Notes: generated by a model not told the origin, from the sequence alone. DNA of 64,000 nt from Flagellimonas sp. S3867 (GCF_014698935.1 NZ_JACVMN010000002.1:62001-126000), one strand, 5' to 3'; positions 42,514 through 53,002 are shown, numbered from the stretch's first letter. Translations and numbers: made by a program.

Positions 42514-44073
42514 TTAGTTTGTAAGTTCTACAACAACAGGAGAAATTTTCTTAAGCTTGTAGCTTCTGTTGTTTGTAATGTATGCCTTGATATCGAATAC
42601 CTGAACGGTTTCACCTCTTTTAGCTCTTTTTAAAGCAGATTTGGCTCTTCCATCCAATTTATTACCGTTTACAATAATCGTTGGTTGACCTGGCACTTTG
42701 AACTTAAATCCGCTAACGGCAAGGTTCAAATCAAAATCGAAGTCTTCCAACATTGCACCTACAGTAGAAATCTCAAGGTTTCTTCTTGGCATTTTAACAC
42801 TACCTGCTTCACCACGCACGGTACCTCCTGGTCTAGGAATATCCTTGATACGGAAGGTTGCAGGGGTATTGATTCTTTGACCGTCAGGCAAAATACCAGA
42901 TGCACTGATCGTAACTTCTCTACCTTTTCCAGGATTCATAACATACTTGCTACCACTTCTTTTAGAAAGTCCGGGAGCAGATGCAGAAACCTTGTTATCT
43001 GGAATACCAGGAATGGAAATGGTCATAGGGTTAGCAACCCCACGGTATACCACATTCATCTTATCGGCAGCGATTACAGCAGCATTAGGTTTAGAAATTG
43101 TAGCAAAAGAATTTTTAACTTCTACAGGAATTTCCTCTCCATCTTGCATAAAGTACATTGTACCTACGATCTCATGATCGCCAGGGTTACCGGCACCAAT
43201 CAACATTTGAATACCACCAGCTTCTAACTTATAGTCTTTTCCTTCAGTCAGTTTTCTGCCGTCTAAAGTCAATTCAGCTTTTACTGGTGTAGATGTTTTA
43301 TCTGTTTTGCTGATGATAATTTTACCATCGTACTTGTCTCCGTTATAGAAAGCAGACTTAGATGCGAGCAATGAAGTAGCAAAGTTTGTCAATGAAACTT
43401 GATCTGTAAGCTCACCTTCCAACATTGATTTCAAAGCACTTTCTTCAGTGATTTTAACATCAGCTTGAAGCGATGTTAATTTGGCTAAAGAAGCTACTAA
43501 GGGATAACCTTCATAATGATAGTTGATCCAATCTTGTCTGGTACCATCTCTTTTCTCCACTTTGCCTTTTTCATCTCCAGTTTGAAAACGTGTCTCTACA
43601 GACTCTTTCAATTTTTCTGGAACGATAGCAGCAACTTGGGTTCTATAGTCATTTATTCTTTTCATGAATTCCTGACCATCTTTAGATAGATTATCTCCTT
43701 GAAAAAGTTTCTGATCTAAATAATCAGAGTTGTCCATTCTTGCATAATCCTTAGGATCCTCAAGCTTTTCGGTCATACCTTTTTTAAGAGATTCCAAGTA
43801 ATCAAAGTACTCTTGGGATAAACTTTTTATCTTTTGAGCATTTTGAAACAACTCTCCATATTTTACGGAATCTTCTTCCGATTTAGTTTCAAGACTGGCC
43901 AAAAAGTTATCGTTACTTTCTGTAGTCTTGGTATTGGAAGTCTCAAGCTTTTCGTTCATGATACCGAACGCTGCAAGAACTTCCTTACTCATATTTAAGG
44001 CCAACATCGCGATGAAGATCAAGTACATAAGGTTGATCATCTTCTGACGTGGGGTTTGTTTTCCTGATGCCAT
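42514..44073 (-). CDS. gldM: Gliding motility / type IX secretion motor protein GldM
   Basis: GldM pairs with GldL to form the proton-driven motor of type IX secretion and gliding. It has one N-terminal inner-membrane helix and a long periplasmic shaft. The 519 residues include the motor helix at about 11-34 (MINLMYLIFIAMLALNMSKE, which holds the conserved residues for GldL contact). A helical domain follows (EEDSVKYGELFQNAQKIKSL) and then three beta-sandwich domains, for example NVVYRGVANPMTISIPGIPD and VSGFKFKVPGQPTIIVNGNK. The length is normal for the family. It is 65 bases from gldL. Confidence 0.97.
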   Translation of the reverse strand: MASGKQTPRQKMINLMYLIFIAMLALNMSKEVLAAFGIMNEKLETSNTKTTESNDNFLASLETKSEEDSVKYGELFQNAQKIKSLSQEYFDYLESLKKGMTEKLEDPKDYARMDNSDYLDQKLFQGDNLSKDGQEFMKRINDYRTQVAAIVPEKLKESVETRFQTGDEKGKVEKRDGTRQDWINYHYEGYPLVASLAKLTSLQADVKITEESALKSMLEGELTDQVSLTNFATSLLASKSAFYNGDKYDGKIIISKTDKTSTPVKAELTLDGRKLTEGKDYKLEAGGIQMLIGAGNPGDHEIVGTMYFMQDGEEIPVEVKNSFATISKPNAAVIAADKMNVVYRGVANPMTISIPGIPDNKVSASAPGLSKRSGSKYVMNPGKGREVTISASGILPDGQRINTPATFRIKDIPRPGGTVRGEAGSVKMPRRNLEISTVGAMLEDFDFDLNLAVSGFKFKVPGQPTIIVNGNKLDGRAKSALKRAKRGETVQVFDIKAYITNNRSYKLKKISPVVVELTN

Positions 44074-44138
44074 GTTTTTCTCTAATTAGAATTAATAATT
44101 AATTTGATCTGGGTTTGGTATATTAATCAAATCCCTAA

Positions 44139-44789
44139 TTAGTTTTTTGCCATAGCAGACAACATACCACCGTATACTCCATTTAATGAAGAAAGGTTGG
44201 TTGCCAATGATTCCATTTGCTCTTTAAGAGCACCTGCGTTCTGTACAACTTCTTCGTTGATAGAAGCTTGGCGACTAGCGCTTTCCAATTGTACTTTGTA
44301 CAAGCTGTTCAAAGATTCCATCTGAGCGGCAGCATGTGACAACTCTTCAGAATATTTCTTAGTATGTTGGATAGCATCTGTAGTTGGAGCAATACCTTTG
44401 GCAGCACCTTCAAAATTCTTGATGCTATCTCCCAAACTTGTGAAAAGTTCAGAATCGATATTCGCTTCTTTTAAAAGGTCATCCAATTTTCTGGAAAGAA
44501 GACCTTCAGCTTCTTTAGCTTGCTTAGCGTCATTTTTACCTCCGCTAACTTGACCATTGTTCAATTCTGGATAAACCAAAGACCAATCGTATTCGTCGTC
44601 TACTGGTTCAAATGCAGAGATTGCAAAGATCAATGCTTCAGTAATAAGTCCGACAGCAAGAAGCAATCCACCGGTCAGTGGTCCGAATTCCCAGTGAAGG
44701 ATCTTAAATAGTGCACCAATAATTACTACTGATGCCCCAAGCCCGTAGGCCATGTTAAACAGCTTTTTTGTTGATTTTGACTGTGCCAT
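44139..44789 (-). CDS. gldL: Gliding motility / type IX secretion motor protein GldL
   Basis: GldL is the inner-membrane stator-like partner of GldM. The 216-residue protein has two transmembrane helices, about 12-32 (MAYGLGASVVIIGALFKILH) and 36-60 (GPLTGGLLLAVGLITEALIF). The glutamate in the second helix is the proton-path residue studied in relatives. A cytoplasmic tail of about 145 residues with coiled-coil character follows (DAIQHTKKYSEELSHAAAQM). It is the second gene of the operon, 84 bases after gldK. Confidence 0.97.
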   Translation of the reverse strand: MAQSKSTKKLFNMAYGLGASVVIIGALFKILHWEFGPLTGGLLLAVGLITEALIFAISAFEPVDDEYDWSLVYPELNNGQVSGGKNDAKQAKEAEGLLSRKLDDLLKEANIDSELFTSLGDSIKNFEGAAKGIAPTTDAIQHTKKYSEELSHAAAQMESLNSLYKVQLESASRQASINEEVVQNAGALKEQMESLATNLSSLNGVYGGMLSAMAKN

Positions 44790-44873
44790 AATTCTAAATT
44801 TAATTAAGTTATATAAATAAGTATTTGGTTACTGGTTTATATAATGTTCTCTTCTCTTTTACAATAATAACAA

Positions 44874-46253
44874 TTAGTTGGGAAGTCCTTGTCCCTTTGT
44901 TGAATCCTCTTCGCCCATATAATCCTGAACGGTTCGGAATCCAATATAACTTCGGGCGGAATCTTGGTATTCGTAATCTCTGGTACTTACTTGTAAGAAG
45001 TAAGCAACATCTTTCCAAGATCCTCCACGGATCACTTTTCTTTGGTTCTGACCTGAACCTATATTTGGGTTCATGGTCGACAGGTATTCGTATGCACCCT
45101 GGTCAAAGCTGGAGCTTGTCCATTCCGATACGTTACCGGCCATATTATAAAGGTTGTACTCATTGGGCTCATACGACTTTGCTTCCACGGTGTACAGGGC
45201 AGCATCTGCTGCGTAATCTCCACGTTGTGGTTTAAAGTTGGCCATAAAACAACCTGTATCACTAATTACATAAGGTCCACCCCATGGGTACGTTCCTCCA
45301 TCAATACCACCTCTGGCCGCATATTCCCATTCGGCCTCGGTAGGCAACCTAAACTGGTTTACAAATTGTCTACCACGGCTTTTTTGATCGTCATTTTTAA
45401 ACTTGGTCCTCCAATTACAGAATGCCTTGGCCTGCATCCAGTTTATCCCAACAACAGGGTATTCGCTGTAAGCATCGTGCCAAAAATAATCGTTGTGCAT
45501 GGGCTCATTATAGGAGTACTCAAAATCTTTGATCCACACTGTAGTGTCTGGGTAAATCGCAGCCACTTCTTGTCTTATAAAGTCTTTTCTACGTCCTGTT
45601 TTAGCTCTGGCAGCAGCTTCGATATCCATCCAATTATACTTGTATTTCAATTGGGTGACATCTAAAGTCCTTAATCCATTATAACTTTCTTCTTCTGGAA
45701 GATATATTGAATCCATAACCTCGGCATAGTACTCATCTGGATATTCAGAGGTATCCCATACCAAATCAACATCTGTATTCAATGCCCTACCCTCGTATCC
45801 TGTTTCACCAAGACCTGCGTAGTTATCGAGCATGTATTTTTCGTAAACGGATATTTTGGTGGTATCGGTATCCTTAAACCCATACTCTCCAATGCCTTCG
45901 TCTTCAGGTCCAAATCCCAACTCATCGGCCAAAATGGCCAATTTGGTTCTTGTGATGGAATCTTTTACCCACTCCACAAATTGTCGATACTCACTATTTG
46001 TGATTTCCGTATCATCCATATAAAATGAACGAACGGTAACAGTTCTTGTGGGTGCGTTCAAAACTTTCGCCTGATCCTCTTCAGCTTTACCCATAACATA
46101 GGAACCTCTCGGAATCAATTCCATCCCGTAAGGTTTTTCTGGATACCATTTTTTTCCTTTGGCACCAACCAGTTCACCTTTTGACTTTGAATTTGAACCG
46201 CAACTTGCGAGTAAAAAAACAAATGCTATAGATGAAAAGAATAGCTTTCTCAT
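44874..46253 (-). CDS. gldK: Gliding motility / type IX secretion lipoprotein GldK
   Basis: GldK is an outer-membrane-attached lipoprotein that forms the periplasmic ring with GldN. It is 459 residues with the lipobox cysteine at 18 (FLLASC). The body is an FGE-sulfatase (formylglycine-generating-enzyme-like) domain: GSYVMGKAEEDQAKVLNAPT and SFYMDDTEITNSEYRQFV near the start, and FRLPTEAEWEYAARGGIDGG, YNMAGNVSEWTSSSF and VIRGGSWKDVAY toward the end. In GldK proteins this domain is structural rather than catalytic. It is the first gene of gldKLMN. The 121-base gap to the arginase-like gene is the likely promoter place. Confidence 0.97.
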   Translation of the reverse strand: MRKLFFSSIAFVFLLASCGSNSKSKGELVGAKGKKWYPEKPYGMELIPRGSYVMGKAEEDQAKVLNAPTRTVTVRSFYMDDTEITNSEYRQFVEWVKDSITRTKLAILADELGFGPEDEGIGEYGFKDTDTTKISVYEKYMLDNYAGLGETGYEGRALNTDVDLVWDTSEYPDEYYAEVMDSIYLPEEESYNGLRTLDVTQLKYKYNWMDIEAAARAKTGRRKDFIRQEVAAIYPDTTVWIKDFEYSYNEPMHNDYFWHDAYSEYPVVGINWMQAKAFCNWRTKFKNDDQKSRGRQFVNQFRLPTEAEWEYAARGGIDGGTYPWGGPYVISDTGCFMANFKPQRGDYAADAALYTVEAKSYEPNEYNLYNMAGNVSEWTSSSFDQGAYEYLSTMNPNIGSGQNQRKVIRGGSWKDVAYFLQVSTRDYEYQDSARSYIGFRTVQDYMGEEDSTKGQGLPN

Positions 46254-46374
46254 ACTTTAGGTTAAATTTTCGATTTAAGATTACAAACTGTACAACACAA
46301 ATTCATTACTCATCAAAACTGATTTTTGAACAATTTATTGTGTAAAAACAATTAATGCTTAAAATTTAATTTGT

Positions 46375-47532
46375 TTAGTTAAAGCCCTTTCTGTAGGCTT
46401 TGAACCACCTTTCTGGAATGTTCTGGTTGCAAGCATCCAAATAGTCCCCTTCGGTGCAAGGTAATAACGCCACCGAATTGGTTTTAGTATGTTCTGGCAA
46501 AATTGATGGCACCTCTACCCACCAACGCTCTGTAACATGGCTCTTGTAGAATATGAGTTCCTCGGTATCGGTAGGAACGGTGAACTTGGTAAAGTCCTCG
46601 CTTTTGGAACTTGGAAATTCCTTTATCCTAAAACTTATCCCCTCAATAAAATACCAAATGATCTGGGCAATCATCTGAAAGGCTTGTGGCGAATTCTCCG
46701 CCTCATAAATACCGAACAAGGAAACTTTATCACTTATGCCAGCATATCGTGCTATGGCACAAATCTCCCTTCCGGTAAACCCATTGGGGGAAAAATTGGG
46801 ATGCAATCCCATCTCACCGGCCCTAATGGCCCGAAGGTCCATGCTTACAATATGTGAGTTTCGTAGAACGGGTTCTGCAAGTTCTATATTGGCAGCAACC
46901 TCACCCAAGCGATAGGCATCAAAAAACAAACGCTCCATCAAATCCATTTCCTCTTGGGCGTTAAAATAACTTTGATACCCAATATTGGAAAAGTTAAAAA
47001 GGTTGTTGGGCTTGTCGGTTATGATCTTGCTCATGTAAGAGTGGGACGAAATCAACTCTTCATCTTCCCCAAAGTCAAAGCGACTGTCTATGGAAACTAG
47101 GTTAACCATATCCCGAATATTATCGAAAGCTCTGTATGCTGGAAAGGTGATGTCTTGGGTGGCACCTATTATAATAGGTATAATATTTTCTTCCAAAAGT
47201 CCGGCAACGATTTCCTTGACCACAAAATAGGTGTCCTCTACGGTATCGCCTTCTTCAACATCTCCAATATCCAGGATGGTGGAATTCCAATTTCCGGCCA
47301 TAAGTCGGTACAACTGGATTCGGATGCCATCAAGATCTAACTTTTCCGGTTTTTTTTCGAAGGCGTTTCTGGATTCCAATACGCCAAATATGGCAACAGT
47401 TGCATTGGCGAATACGGGCAAACCTTTTTTTTCGGTATGCTTATGGATGTTTTTACCCAAGGCCTGGGGAGGTAATAATTCTGAAAATGCCAGGACTTTG
47501 TCTGTGACGGGAACCAAAAAATCGAATGCCAT
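46375..47532 (-). CDS. Arginase-fold protein lacking metal ligands (annotated as formimidoylglutamase in relatives)
   Basis: This 385-residue protein has the ureohydrolase (arginase/agmatinase/formimidoylglutamase) fold. The motif strands are recognisable but altered. GGxH-S/D is IIGATQDI, so the histidine ligand is glutamine. DxHxD is SIDSRFDF, with arginine for histidine. SxDxDxxDP is SMDLRAIRAGE, with arginine for the second aspartate. With at least three Mn ligands lost, hydrolase activity is improbable. It starts one base after the topA stop and is followed by gldK after 121 bases. The protein seems to be kept in this place next to the type IX secretion operon in many flavobacteria, so a structural or regulatory role is possible. 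Confidence 0.85.
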   Translation of the reverse strand: MAFDFLVPVTDKVLAFSELLPPQALGKNIHKHTEKKGLPVFANATVAIFGVLESRNAFEKKPEKLDLDGIRIQLYRLMAGNWNSTILDIGDVEEGDTVEDTYFVVKEIVAGLLEENIIPIIIGATQDITFPAYRAFDNIRDMVNLVSIDSRFDFGEDEELISSHSYMSKIITDKPNNLFNFSNIGYQSYFNAQEEMDLMERLFFDAYRLGEVAANIELAEPVLRNSHIVSMDLRAIRAGEMGLHPNFSPNGFTGREICAIARYAGISDKVSLFGIYEAENSPQAFQMIAQIIWYFIEGISFRIKEFPSSKSEDFTKFTVPTDTEELIFYKSHVTERWWVEVPSILPEHTKTNSVALLPCTEGDYLDACNQNIPERWFKAYRKGFN

Positions 47533-47533
47533 A

Positions 47534-50023
47534 CTATTTCTTAGCCTTTGCTTTGGCCTTGGTTTTTTTCTTTGGAGTTTTCTTTTCTATCAGTGCCTGG
47601 GCCTCTTCCAATGAAATTTTGGAAGCATCGACATCTTTGGACAATTCTACTTTAATTCTTCCCTTGATGATATTGTGCCTTCCCCATCGCGCTTTTTCAA
47701 TACGTATTTTTTCTTCTGGCCATTCTTGCACCAACTTCTCAGCTTCCTTTATTTTCTTTGCCTCGATAAGCTCAACAATATCATCTTTGGTCAGATTATC
47801 AAAATCGTACTTTTTATTCACGTTGATAAACATTCCATTCCATTTGATGAACGGCCCAAACCGACCTACTCCCTTGGTAACTTCTAAATCCTCATAATGA
47901 GCAATAGGTGCGTCAGCAATTTGTTTGGCCTTGATCATTTCTATGGCACGATCCATATCCACATCAAAAGCGCTTTCTCCTTTAGCCAGTGAAATGAATT
48001 TTTTGCCAAATCTTACATAAGGCCCAAATCGACCAACATTGGCTTCTACTTCTTCGCCTTCGTATGTTCCCAATTTTCGAGGTAGCTCGAACAGTTCCAT
48101 GGCCTCATCAAAAGTGATGGTAGTGATGGACTGTTCTGGCAAAAGGCTTGCGAACAATGGTTTTTCTTCTTCATCAACAGTTCCAATTTGAACCATCGGC
48201 CCAAAACGACCTAATCTGGCGGCGACTTGCCTACCTGATTTCGGATCTGTTCCGAGTACACGTTCACCACTTGCACGATCTGCATTTTCCTCTACATCTT
48301 GTACGTTAGGATGGAAATCTTTGTAGAAGTCCTTCATCATCTTCTTCCAATCCTCATCTCCTGTGGCTATTTCATCAAAGTTTTCTTCTACTTTGGCCGT
48401 GAAATTATAATCTAAAATGGTCTTGAAATGGCTGACCAGGAAATCGTTCACAATCATGCCGATATCCGTGGGAACCAATTTCCCTTTATCGGAACCTATC
48501 ATTTCGGAAAGTTTTTTTTCCGCAAGGTTACCAGCTTCGAGCACCAACTGCGCATAGTTGCGCTCTGTACCTTCCACGGTTCCTTTTTCTACATAACCCC
48601 TGTTTTGGATGGTAGAAATGGTTGGGGCATATGTTGATGGTCTTCCGATCCCAAGCTCCTCCAACTTCTTAACCAAAGATGCTTCGGTATAGCGATATGG
48701 TGGTCTTGAAAAGCGTTCGGTAGCGGTAATGAAGTTGTTCTGCAATGATTCTCCAACACTTAATGCTGGCAACATACCTTCTTGTTCTTCGGCTTTATCC
48801 TCTTCATCAATTCCTTCCAAATATACTTTTAGAAATCCATCGAATTTTACAACTTCACCTGTGGCAACAAACTCTTCATTGTGATTGCTTGTCTTCACTT
48901 TTACATTGGTTCTTTCCAATTGGGCATCGCTCATTTGCGAAGCTAAGGTCCGTTTCCAGATAAGTTCGTACAGCTTTGCCTGATCTCGTTCCAGGGATGG
49001 GGATGACAAATTCATATCGGTAGGCCTAACAGCTTCATGAGCTTCTTGGGCTCCTTTCGACTTTCCGGTATAGTTTCTCACCTTGCTATAAGGTTCTCCG
49101 TAATTTTTTACAATAGCATCCTTGGCAGCATTCAATGCTTCTTTGGATAGGTTTACGCTATCGGTTCTCATGTAAGTAATCAAACCAGCTTCATACAATC
49201 GTTGTGCAACCTGCATGGTCCGACTTACCGAGAAATACAATTTTCGCGATGCTTCTTGCTGTAAGGTCGATGTTGTAAATGGCGGAGCCGGAGATTTTTT
49301 AGCTGGTTTTTTATCCAAATTTGCCACTGAAAAATCAGCACCAATATTCTGTTTTAGAAAAGATTCCGCTTCTCCTTTTGTGGTGAAAGTCTTGTTCAGC
49401 TTTGCTGAAAAAACATTTCCATTATTTGTTTTGAATTCAGCACGTATCCTAAAAGATGCTTCAGGCTTAAAAGCTTCAATCTCTCTTTCGCGCTCAACGA
49501 TCAAACGTACAGCAACCGACTGCACACGTCCAGCAGACAATCCTGGTTTTATTTTTTTCCAAAGCACTGGAGAAAGTTCATAACCAACCAAACGGTCCAA
49601 AACCCTTCTTGCTTGTTGGGCATTTACCAAATTGTAATTGATCTCACGTGGATTCTCTATTGCCTTTTGGATAGCTGATTTGGTAATGGAGTTAAAAACA
49701 ATACGTTTGGTCTTGCTGTAATCCAATTTTAAGATTTCTGCCAGATGCCAAGAAATTGCCTCTCCTTCACGATCCTCATCACTGGCCAACCAAATGGTTT
49801 CAGACTTTTGAGCTAGATCTTTAAGCTTTTTCACCAAGGCTTTCTTCTCCTTATCAACGATATATTTTGGCTTAAAATCGTTTTCCACATCAACTCCCAG
49901 TTCTTTGGAAGGAAGGTCTGCAATGTGTCCGAAGCTGGATTCGACCTGATAGTCCTTTCCCAAAAAACGTTCAATGGTTTTTGCTTTTGCTGGTGACTCA
50001 ACAATAACTAAATTCTTAGGCAT
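47534..50023 (-). CDS. topA: DNA topoisomerase I
   Basis: Type IA topoisomerase relaxes negative supercoils. The protein is 829 residues. An N-terminal TOPRIM domain covers about 1-115 (NLVIVESPAKAKTIERFLGK and LASDEDREGEAISWHLAE). The active-site tyrosine is in GLITYMRTDS near 290. The C-terminal part has three repeats with the core GRFGP (at about 635, 700 and 750) instead of the four-cysteine zinc fingers of the E. coli enzyme. The tail is lysine-rich (TPKKKTKAKAKAKK). A TACTTTTG -7-like box lies at 50043-50050, on the minus strand, about 20 bases before the ATG. Confidence 0.97.
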   Translation of the reverse strand: MPKNLVIVESPAKAKTIERFLGKDYQVESSFGHIADLPSKELGVDVENDFKPKYIVDKEKKALVKKLKDLAQKSETIWLASDEDREGEAISWHLAEILKLDYSKTKRIVFNSITKSAIQKAIENPREINYNLVNAQQARRVLDRLVGYELSPVLWKKIKPGLSAGRVQSVAVRLIVEREREIEAFKPEASFRIRAEFKTNNGNVFSAKLNKTFTTKGEAESFLKQNIGADFSVANLDKKPAKKSPAPPFTTSTLQQEASRKLYFSVSRTMQVAQRLYEAGLITYMRTDSVNLSKEALNAAKDAIVKNYGEPYSKVRNYTGKSKGAQEAHEAVRPTDMNLSSPSLERDQAKLYELIWKRTLASQMSDAQLERTNVKVKTSNHNEEFVATGEVVKFDGFLKVYLEGIDEEDKAEEQEGMLPALSVGESLQNNFITATERFSRPPYRYTEASLVKKLEELGIGRPSTYAPTISTIQNRGYVEKGTVEGTERNYAQLVLEAGNLAEKKLSEMIGSDKGKLVPTDIGMIVNDFLVSHFKTILDYNFTAKVEENFDEIATGDEDWKKMMKDFYKDFHPNVQDVEENADRASGERVLGTDPKSGRQVAARLGRFGPMVQIGTVDEEEKPLFASLLPEQSITTITFDEAMELFELPRKLGTYEGEEVEANVGRFGPYVRFGKKFISLAKGESAFDVDMDRAIEMIKAKQIADAPIAHYEDLEVTKGVGRFGPFIKWNGMFINVNKKYDFDNLTKDDIVELIEAKKIKEAEKLVQEWPEEKIRIEKARWGRHNIIKGRIKVELSKDVDASKISLEEAQALIEKKTPKKKTKAKAKAKK

Positions 50024-50095
50024 GCAATGGATTTTAAGGTAACAAAAGTATATGAATTTTTCGATTTTAAATTTTTTTCAAAATCTCGCACAAAA

Positions 50096-50122
50096 AAATA
50101 TCCCGCTAAAAACGGGATATTT
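50096..50122. terminator. Terminator between topA start region and the LVIVD gene
   Basis: AAATATCCCG and CGGGATATTT pair around a seven-base loop. On the minus strand the A-run at 50092-50098 adds a U-tract, so it ends the LVIVD transcript just upstream of the topA promoter. Confidence 0.72.
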
Positions 50123-50142
50123 GATAATGTTATTGTGTGAAT

Positions 50143-51396
50143 TTAATTGAGTCCTATCTGACTCATCAGCTTAATCTCATCATCCAAATATTCATATTGG
50201 TACAATACATCGTCGCCAACCATTATCAAATGACTCTCTAATGGAATCACATCAAACGTGATAATATCTTTAAAGTGATTTAAGGATTTCAAATCTTCAA
50301 TGTCGGTCTTGTCATAGACCTTGAGTCCGGATTCTCCATCGCAGACAAATAATTTTTCATCCTTTATTCCCAAACCGTATGGCTCATCCATAGGGTAGGT
50401 TTTGGCCAATTCTGGGTTCTGTATATCCGAAATGTCAACAATAAAAAGACCGCTTTCGGTTGCTCCACAAAAATTCCCGCCTCGCAGAGTAACGTAAGCG
50501 TAATCACCATCTACAACTACAGGGTCACAAGCAGTGCCATGCTGAAATTCGGAAACAAATATTGGTTTATCGGGTGAAGTGATATCATAAATGTACATTC
50601 CGCGCATGCTACCCAAGAACAAATGGTTGCCTCGGTTAAAAATGGTCTCAATATCAAAGCCTGCATAAACATCTTCTAAATCTTGTGGATTATCTAAATC
50701 TGAAATATTAAAAATATTGATGTTATGGCTGTCCACCGCATATAAATAATCATCCACAATCTTAAAACGGGCCAAAGATCCTCCTTGTCCAGTTGTACCT
50801 CCCTCGGCAGAATTGGCCAAGGCATCTTCTAAAAAGATTCCGACACCTCTGTTCTCTTCAACCTCAGAAATCAATCTTCTTTCCGTAGTGGTTTCCCAGC
50901 CAACTAAAATTTCAGTTTCATAGTCGTAGCCTTCATTTTCAATGATATCGGCTTCAAATGGCCAGAACACATTGTTGTGCAATACATTTTCCAACCTATT
51001 AACTTGTTTGATTTCGGTAATATTCGAAATATCCAATACGATCAAGTCCATTAGACTATCCGCATATAGGAAATCGTCTTTCACAGAAATATCAACGTTT
51101 CCAGGAATTCTGATAAAACCAATCTTTCGTGGTTGCAAAGGGTTACTGTTGTTGATTACATGGATTCCCTTGTATTTGTCATTGACAAAAATGTAATCTT
51201 TGTAGGTGTATACTTTGCCAGACTCATCGATAGGCCGCGGGGCAATAATATCCACACTATTTACAAAATCAGCTTTGCTGATTACTAAGGGCTTCGCTAC
51301 CAGATATTCAGCGTAACCGTCATTGTCATCGTTTTTGTCACATGAGACAAAGGCCAAAGTGGCCAAGGATAAAATAAACAGGATTTTCTTTTTCAT
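50143..51396 (-). CDS. LVIVD-repeat beta-propeller lipoprotein
   Basis: This 417-residue lipoprotein has its lipobox at about 16-20 (LAFVSC) followed by an acidic run (DKNDDNDG). LVIVD-type repeats of about 45 residues build a beta propeller, with cores such as KGIHVINNSNPLQPRKIGFI, LIVLDISNITEIKQ, INIFNISDLDNPQ, MYIYDITSPDKPIFVSEF and LFIVDISDIQNPELAKTY. About seven to eight are present. Such proteins are surface or periplasmic and presumably bind proteins or glycans. No enzyme site is seen. It is divergent from miaB with 141 bases between. Confidence 0.9.
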   Translation of the reverse strand: MKKKILFILSLATLAFVSCDKNDDNDGYAEYLVAKPLVISKADFVNSVDIIAPRPIDESGKVYTYKDYIFVNDKYKGIHVINNSNPLQPRKIGFIRIPGNVDISVKDDFLYADSLMDLIVLDISNITEIKQVNRLENVLHNNVFWPFEADIIENEGYDYETEILVGWETTTERRLISEVEENRGVGIFLEDALANSAEGGTTGQGGSLARFKIVDDYLYAVDSHNINIFNISDLDNPQDLEDVYAGFDIETIFNRGNHLFLGSMRGMYIYDITSPDKPIFVSEFQHGTACDPVVVDGDYAYVTLRGGNFCGATESGLFIVDISDIQNPELAKTYPMDEPYGLGIKDEKLFVCDGESGLKVYDKTDIEDLKSLNHFKDIITFDVIPLESHLIMVGDDVLYQYEYLDDEIKLMSQIGLN

Positions 51397-51488
51397 AGTT
51401 GTTTAAGTTTTTTGGATAGATAACACCCCATAGATAGAAATGGCTAAACAAAGTTGCGTGTTTATTTGTGCAAAATTTAACTGCCAAA

Positions 51489-51520
51489 TTGTCACTAAAG
51501 TGGATTATGCACTATCTTTG
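51489..51520 (+). promoter_or_regulatory. Promoter of the miaB cluster
   Basis: TTG (51489-51491), a 21-base spacer and TATCTTTG (51513-51520) fit the Bacteroidota promoter. The miaB ATG follows 17 bases later, so the leader is short. Confidence 0.6.
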
Positions 51521-51537
51521 CAGACCATTTAAATGAA

Positions 51538-53001
51538 ATGACGAAGAACGAAGCGACTGAGAAAACCATAGATGAAAGCCAGCAAGGAACAACCTTGACA
51601 CTGGAAAAAAACGAAGACAACAACAGAAAGCTATATATTGAAAGTTATGGCTGCCAAATGAATTTTTCCGACAGTGAAATTGTAGCCTCCATCTTGGCCA
51701 AGGAAGGATTTAATACTACCCAAAAGCTCGAAGAGGCCGATTTGGTCTTGGTAAATACCTGCTCCATTCGTGAAAAGGCCGAAACCACGGTTCGTAAACG
51801 CTTGGAAAAATTCAATGCCGTAAAAAAAACAAATCCCGGAATGAAAGTCGGTGTGCTTGGATGCATGGCCGAACGCCTAAAGAGCAAATTCTTAGAAGAG
51901 GAAAAAATAGTGGATATGGTCGTAGGGCCTGATGCTTATAAAGACCTTCCCAACCTCATTCAAGAAATAGATGAAGGTAGAAATGCAGTAAATGTCATTC
52001 TCTCCAAAGATGAAACTTATGCTGATGTTGCCCCAGTTCGGTTAAACTCCAATGGAGTTACCGCCTTTGTATCCATAACCCGGGGTTGTGACAATATGTG
52101 CACCTTCTGCGTAGTACCATTTACTCGTGGCCGTGAGCGGAGTCGTGACCCACAATCCATTTTGGAAGAAGTGAACGATCTATGGGAAAAAGGCTTCAGA
52201 GAAATAACACTATTAGGGCAGAATGTCGATAGCTATCTCTGGTACGGAGGGGGACTGAAAAAAGATTTTGAAAAAGCTACCGACATACAAAAAGCGACTT
52301 CGGTGAATTTTGCGAAACTGTTGGAACTTACGGCGCAGGCCCAGCCTAAAATGCGGATTCGTTTTTCCACCTCCAACCCTCAAGATATGACCTTGGATGT
52401 CATTGAGGTCATGGCAAAGTTCGGCAACATCTGTAAATACATCCATTTACCCGTACAAAGTGGAAGCAATCGAATTCTAAAAGCAATGAACCGCCTTCAC
52501 ACACGGGAAGAATATTTTGAATTAATAGACAATATTCGAAAAATAATCCCTGATTGTGCTATAAGTCAGGATATGATTACCGGTTTTCCCACCGAAACGG
52601 AAGAGGATCATCAAGATACTTTGAGTTTAATGGAATATGTGAAATACGATTTTGGTTTTATGTTCGCTTATTCCGAGCGCCCTGGAACGCTGGCAGAAAG
52701 AAAAATGGATGACGATATTCCAGAAGAAACCAAAAAAAGAAGATTAACAGAAATCATAGACGTACAGCAAAAGCATAGCCTATACCGCACCCAACAACAT
52801 GTTGGTAAGGTAGAAGAGGTTTTGATAGAAGGTCCCTCCAAAAAGTCCAATGCACATTGGATGGGGAGAAATTCCCAAAACACGGTTGTGGTTTTTCCAA
52901 AGGAAAATTATGAAATAGGCGATTTTGTTAATGTAAAAATCAACGAATGTACCTCGGCAACTTTAATTGGTGAGGCTGTTGAATATTCTAAGAATAACTA
53001 A
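51538..53001 (+). CDS. miaB: tRNA-2-methylthio-N6-dimethylallyladenosine synthase MiaB
   Basis: MiaB is a radical-SAM enzyme that adds a methylthio group to i6A37 in tRNAs reading UNN codons. The 487-residue protein has an N-terminal UPF0004 domain with the three cysteines of the auxiliary cluster ([27 protein letters not shown]). The radical-SAM CxxxCxxC follows in [20 protein letters not shown] near residue 185, and a C-terminal TRAM domain ends the protein ([16 protein letters not shown]). It has an extra acidic, low-complexity N-terminus of about 28 residues before LYIESYGCQ. It heads the conserved cluster miaB - sigma-54 activator - lptE - ORF - secG. The stop is one base before the next start. 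Confidence 0.97.
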   Translation: MTKNEATEKTIDESQQGTTLTLEKNEDNNRKLYIESYGCQMNFSDSEIVASILAKEGFNTTQKLEEADLVLVNTCSIREKAETTVRKRLEKFNAVKKTNPGMKVGVLGCMAERLKSKFLEEEKIVDMVVGPDAYKDLPNLIQEIDEGRNAVNVILSKDETYADVAPVRLNSNGVTAFVSITRGCDNMCTFCVVPFTRGRERSRDPQSILEEVNDLWEKGFREITLLGQNVDSYLWYGGGLKKDFEKATDIQKATSVNFAKLLELTAQAQPKMRIRFSTSNPQDMTLDVIEVMAKFGNICKYIHLPVQSGSNRILKAMNRLHTREEYFELIDNIRKIIPDCAISQDMITGFPTETEEDHQDTLSLMEYVKYDFGFMFAYSERPGTLAERKMDDDIPEETKKRRLTEIIDVQQKHSLYRTQQHVGKVEEVLIEGPSKKSNAHWMGRNSQNTVVVFPKENYEIGDFVNVKINECTSATLIGEAVEYSKNN

Positions 53002-53002
53002 T

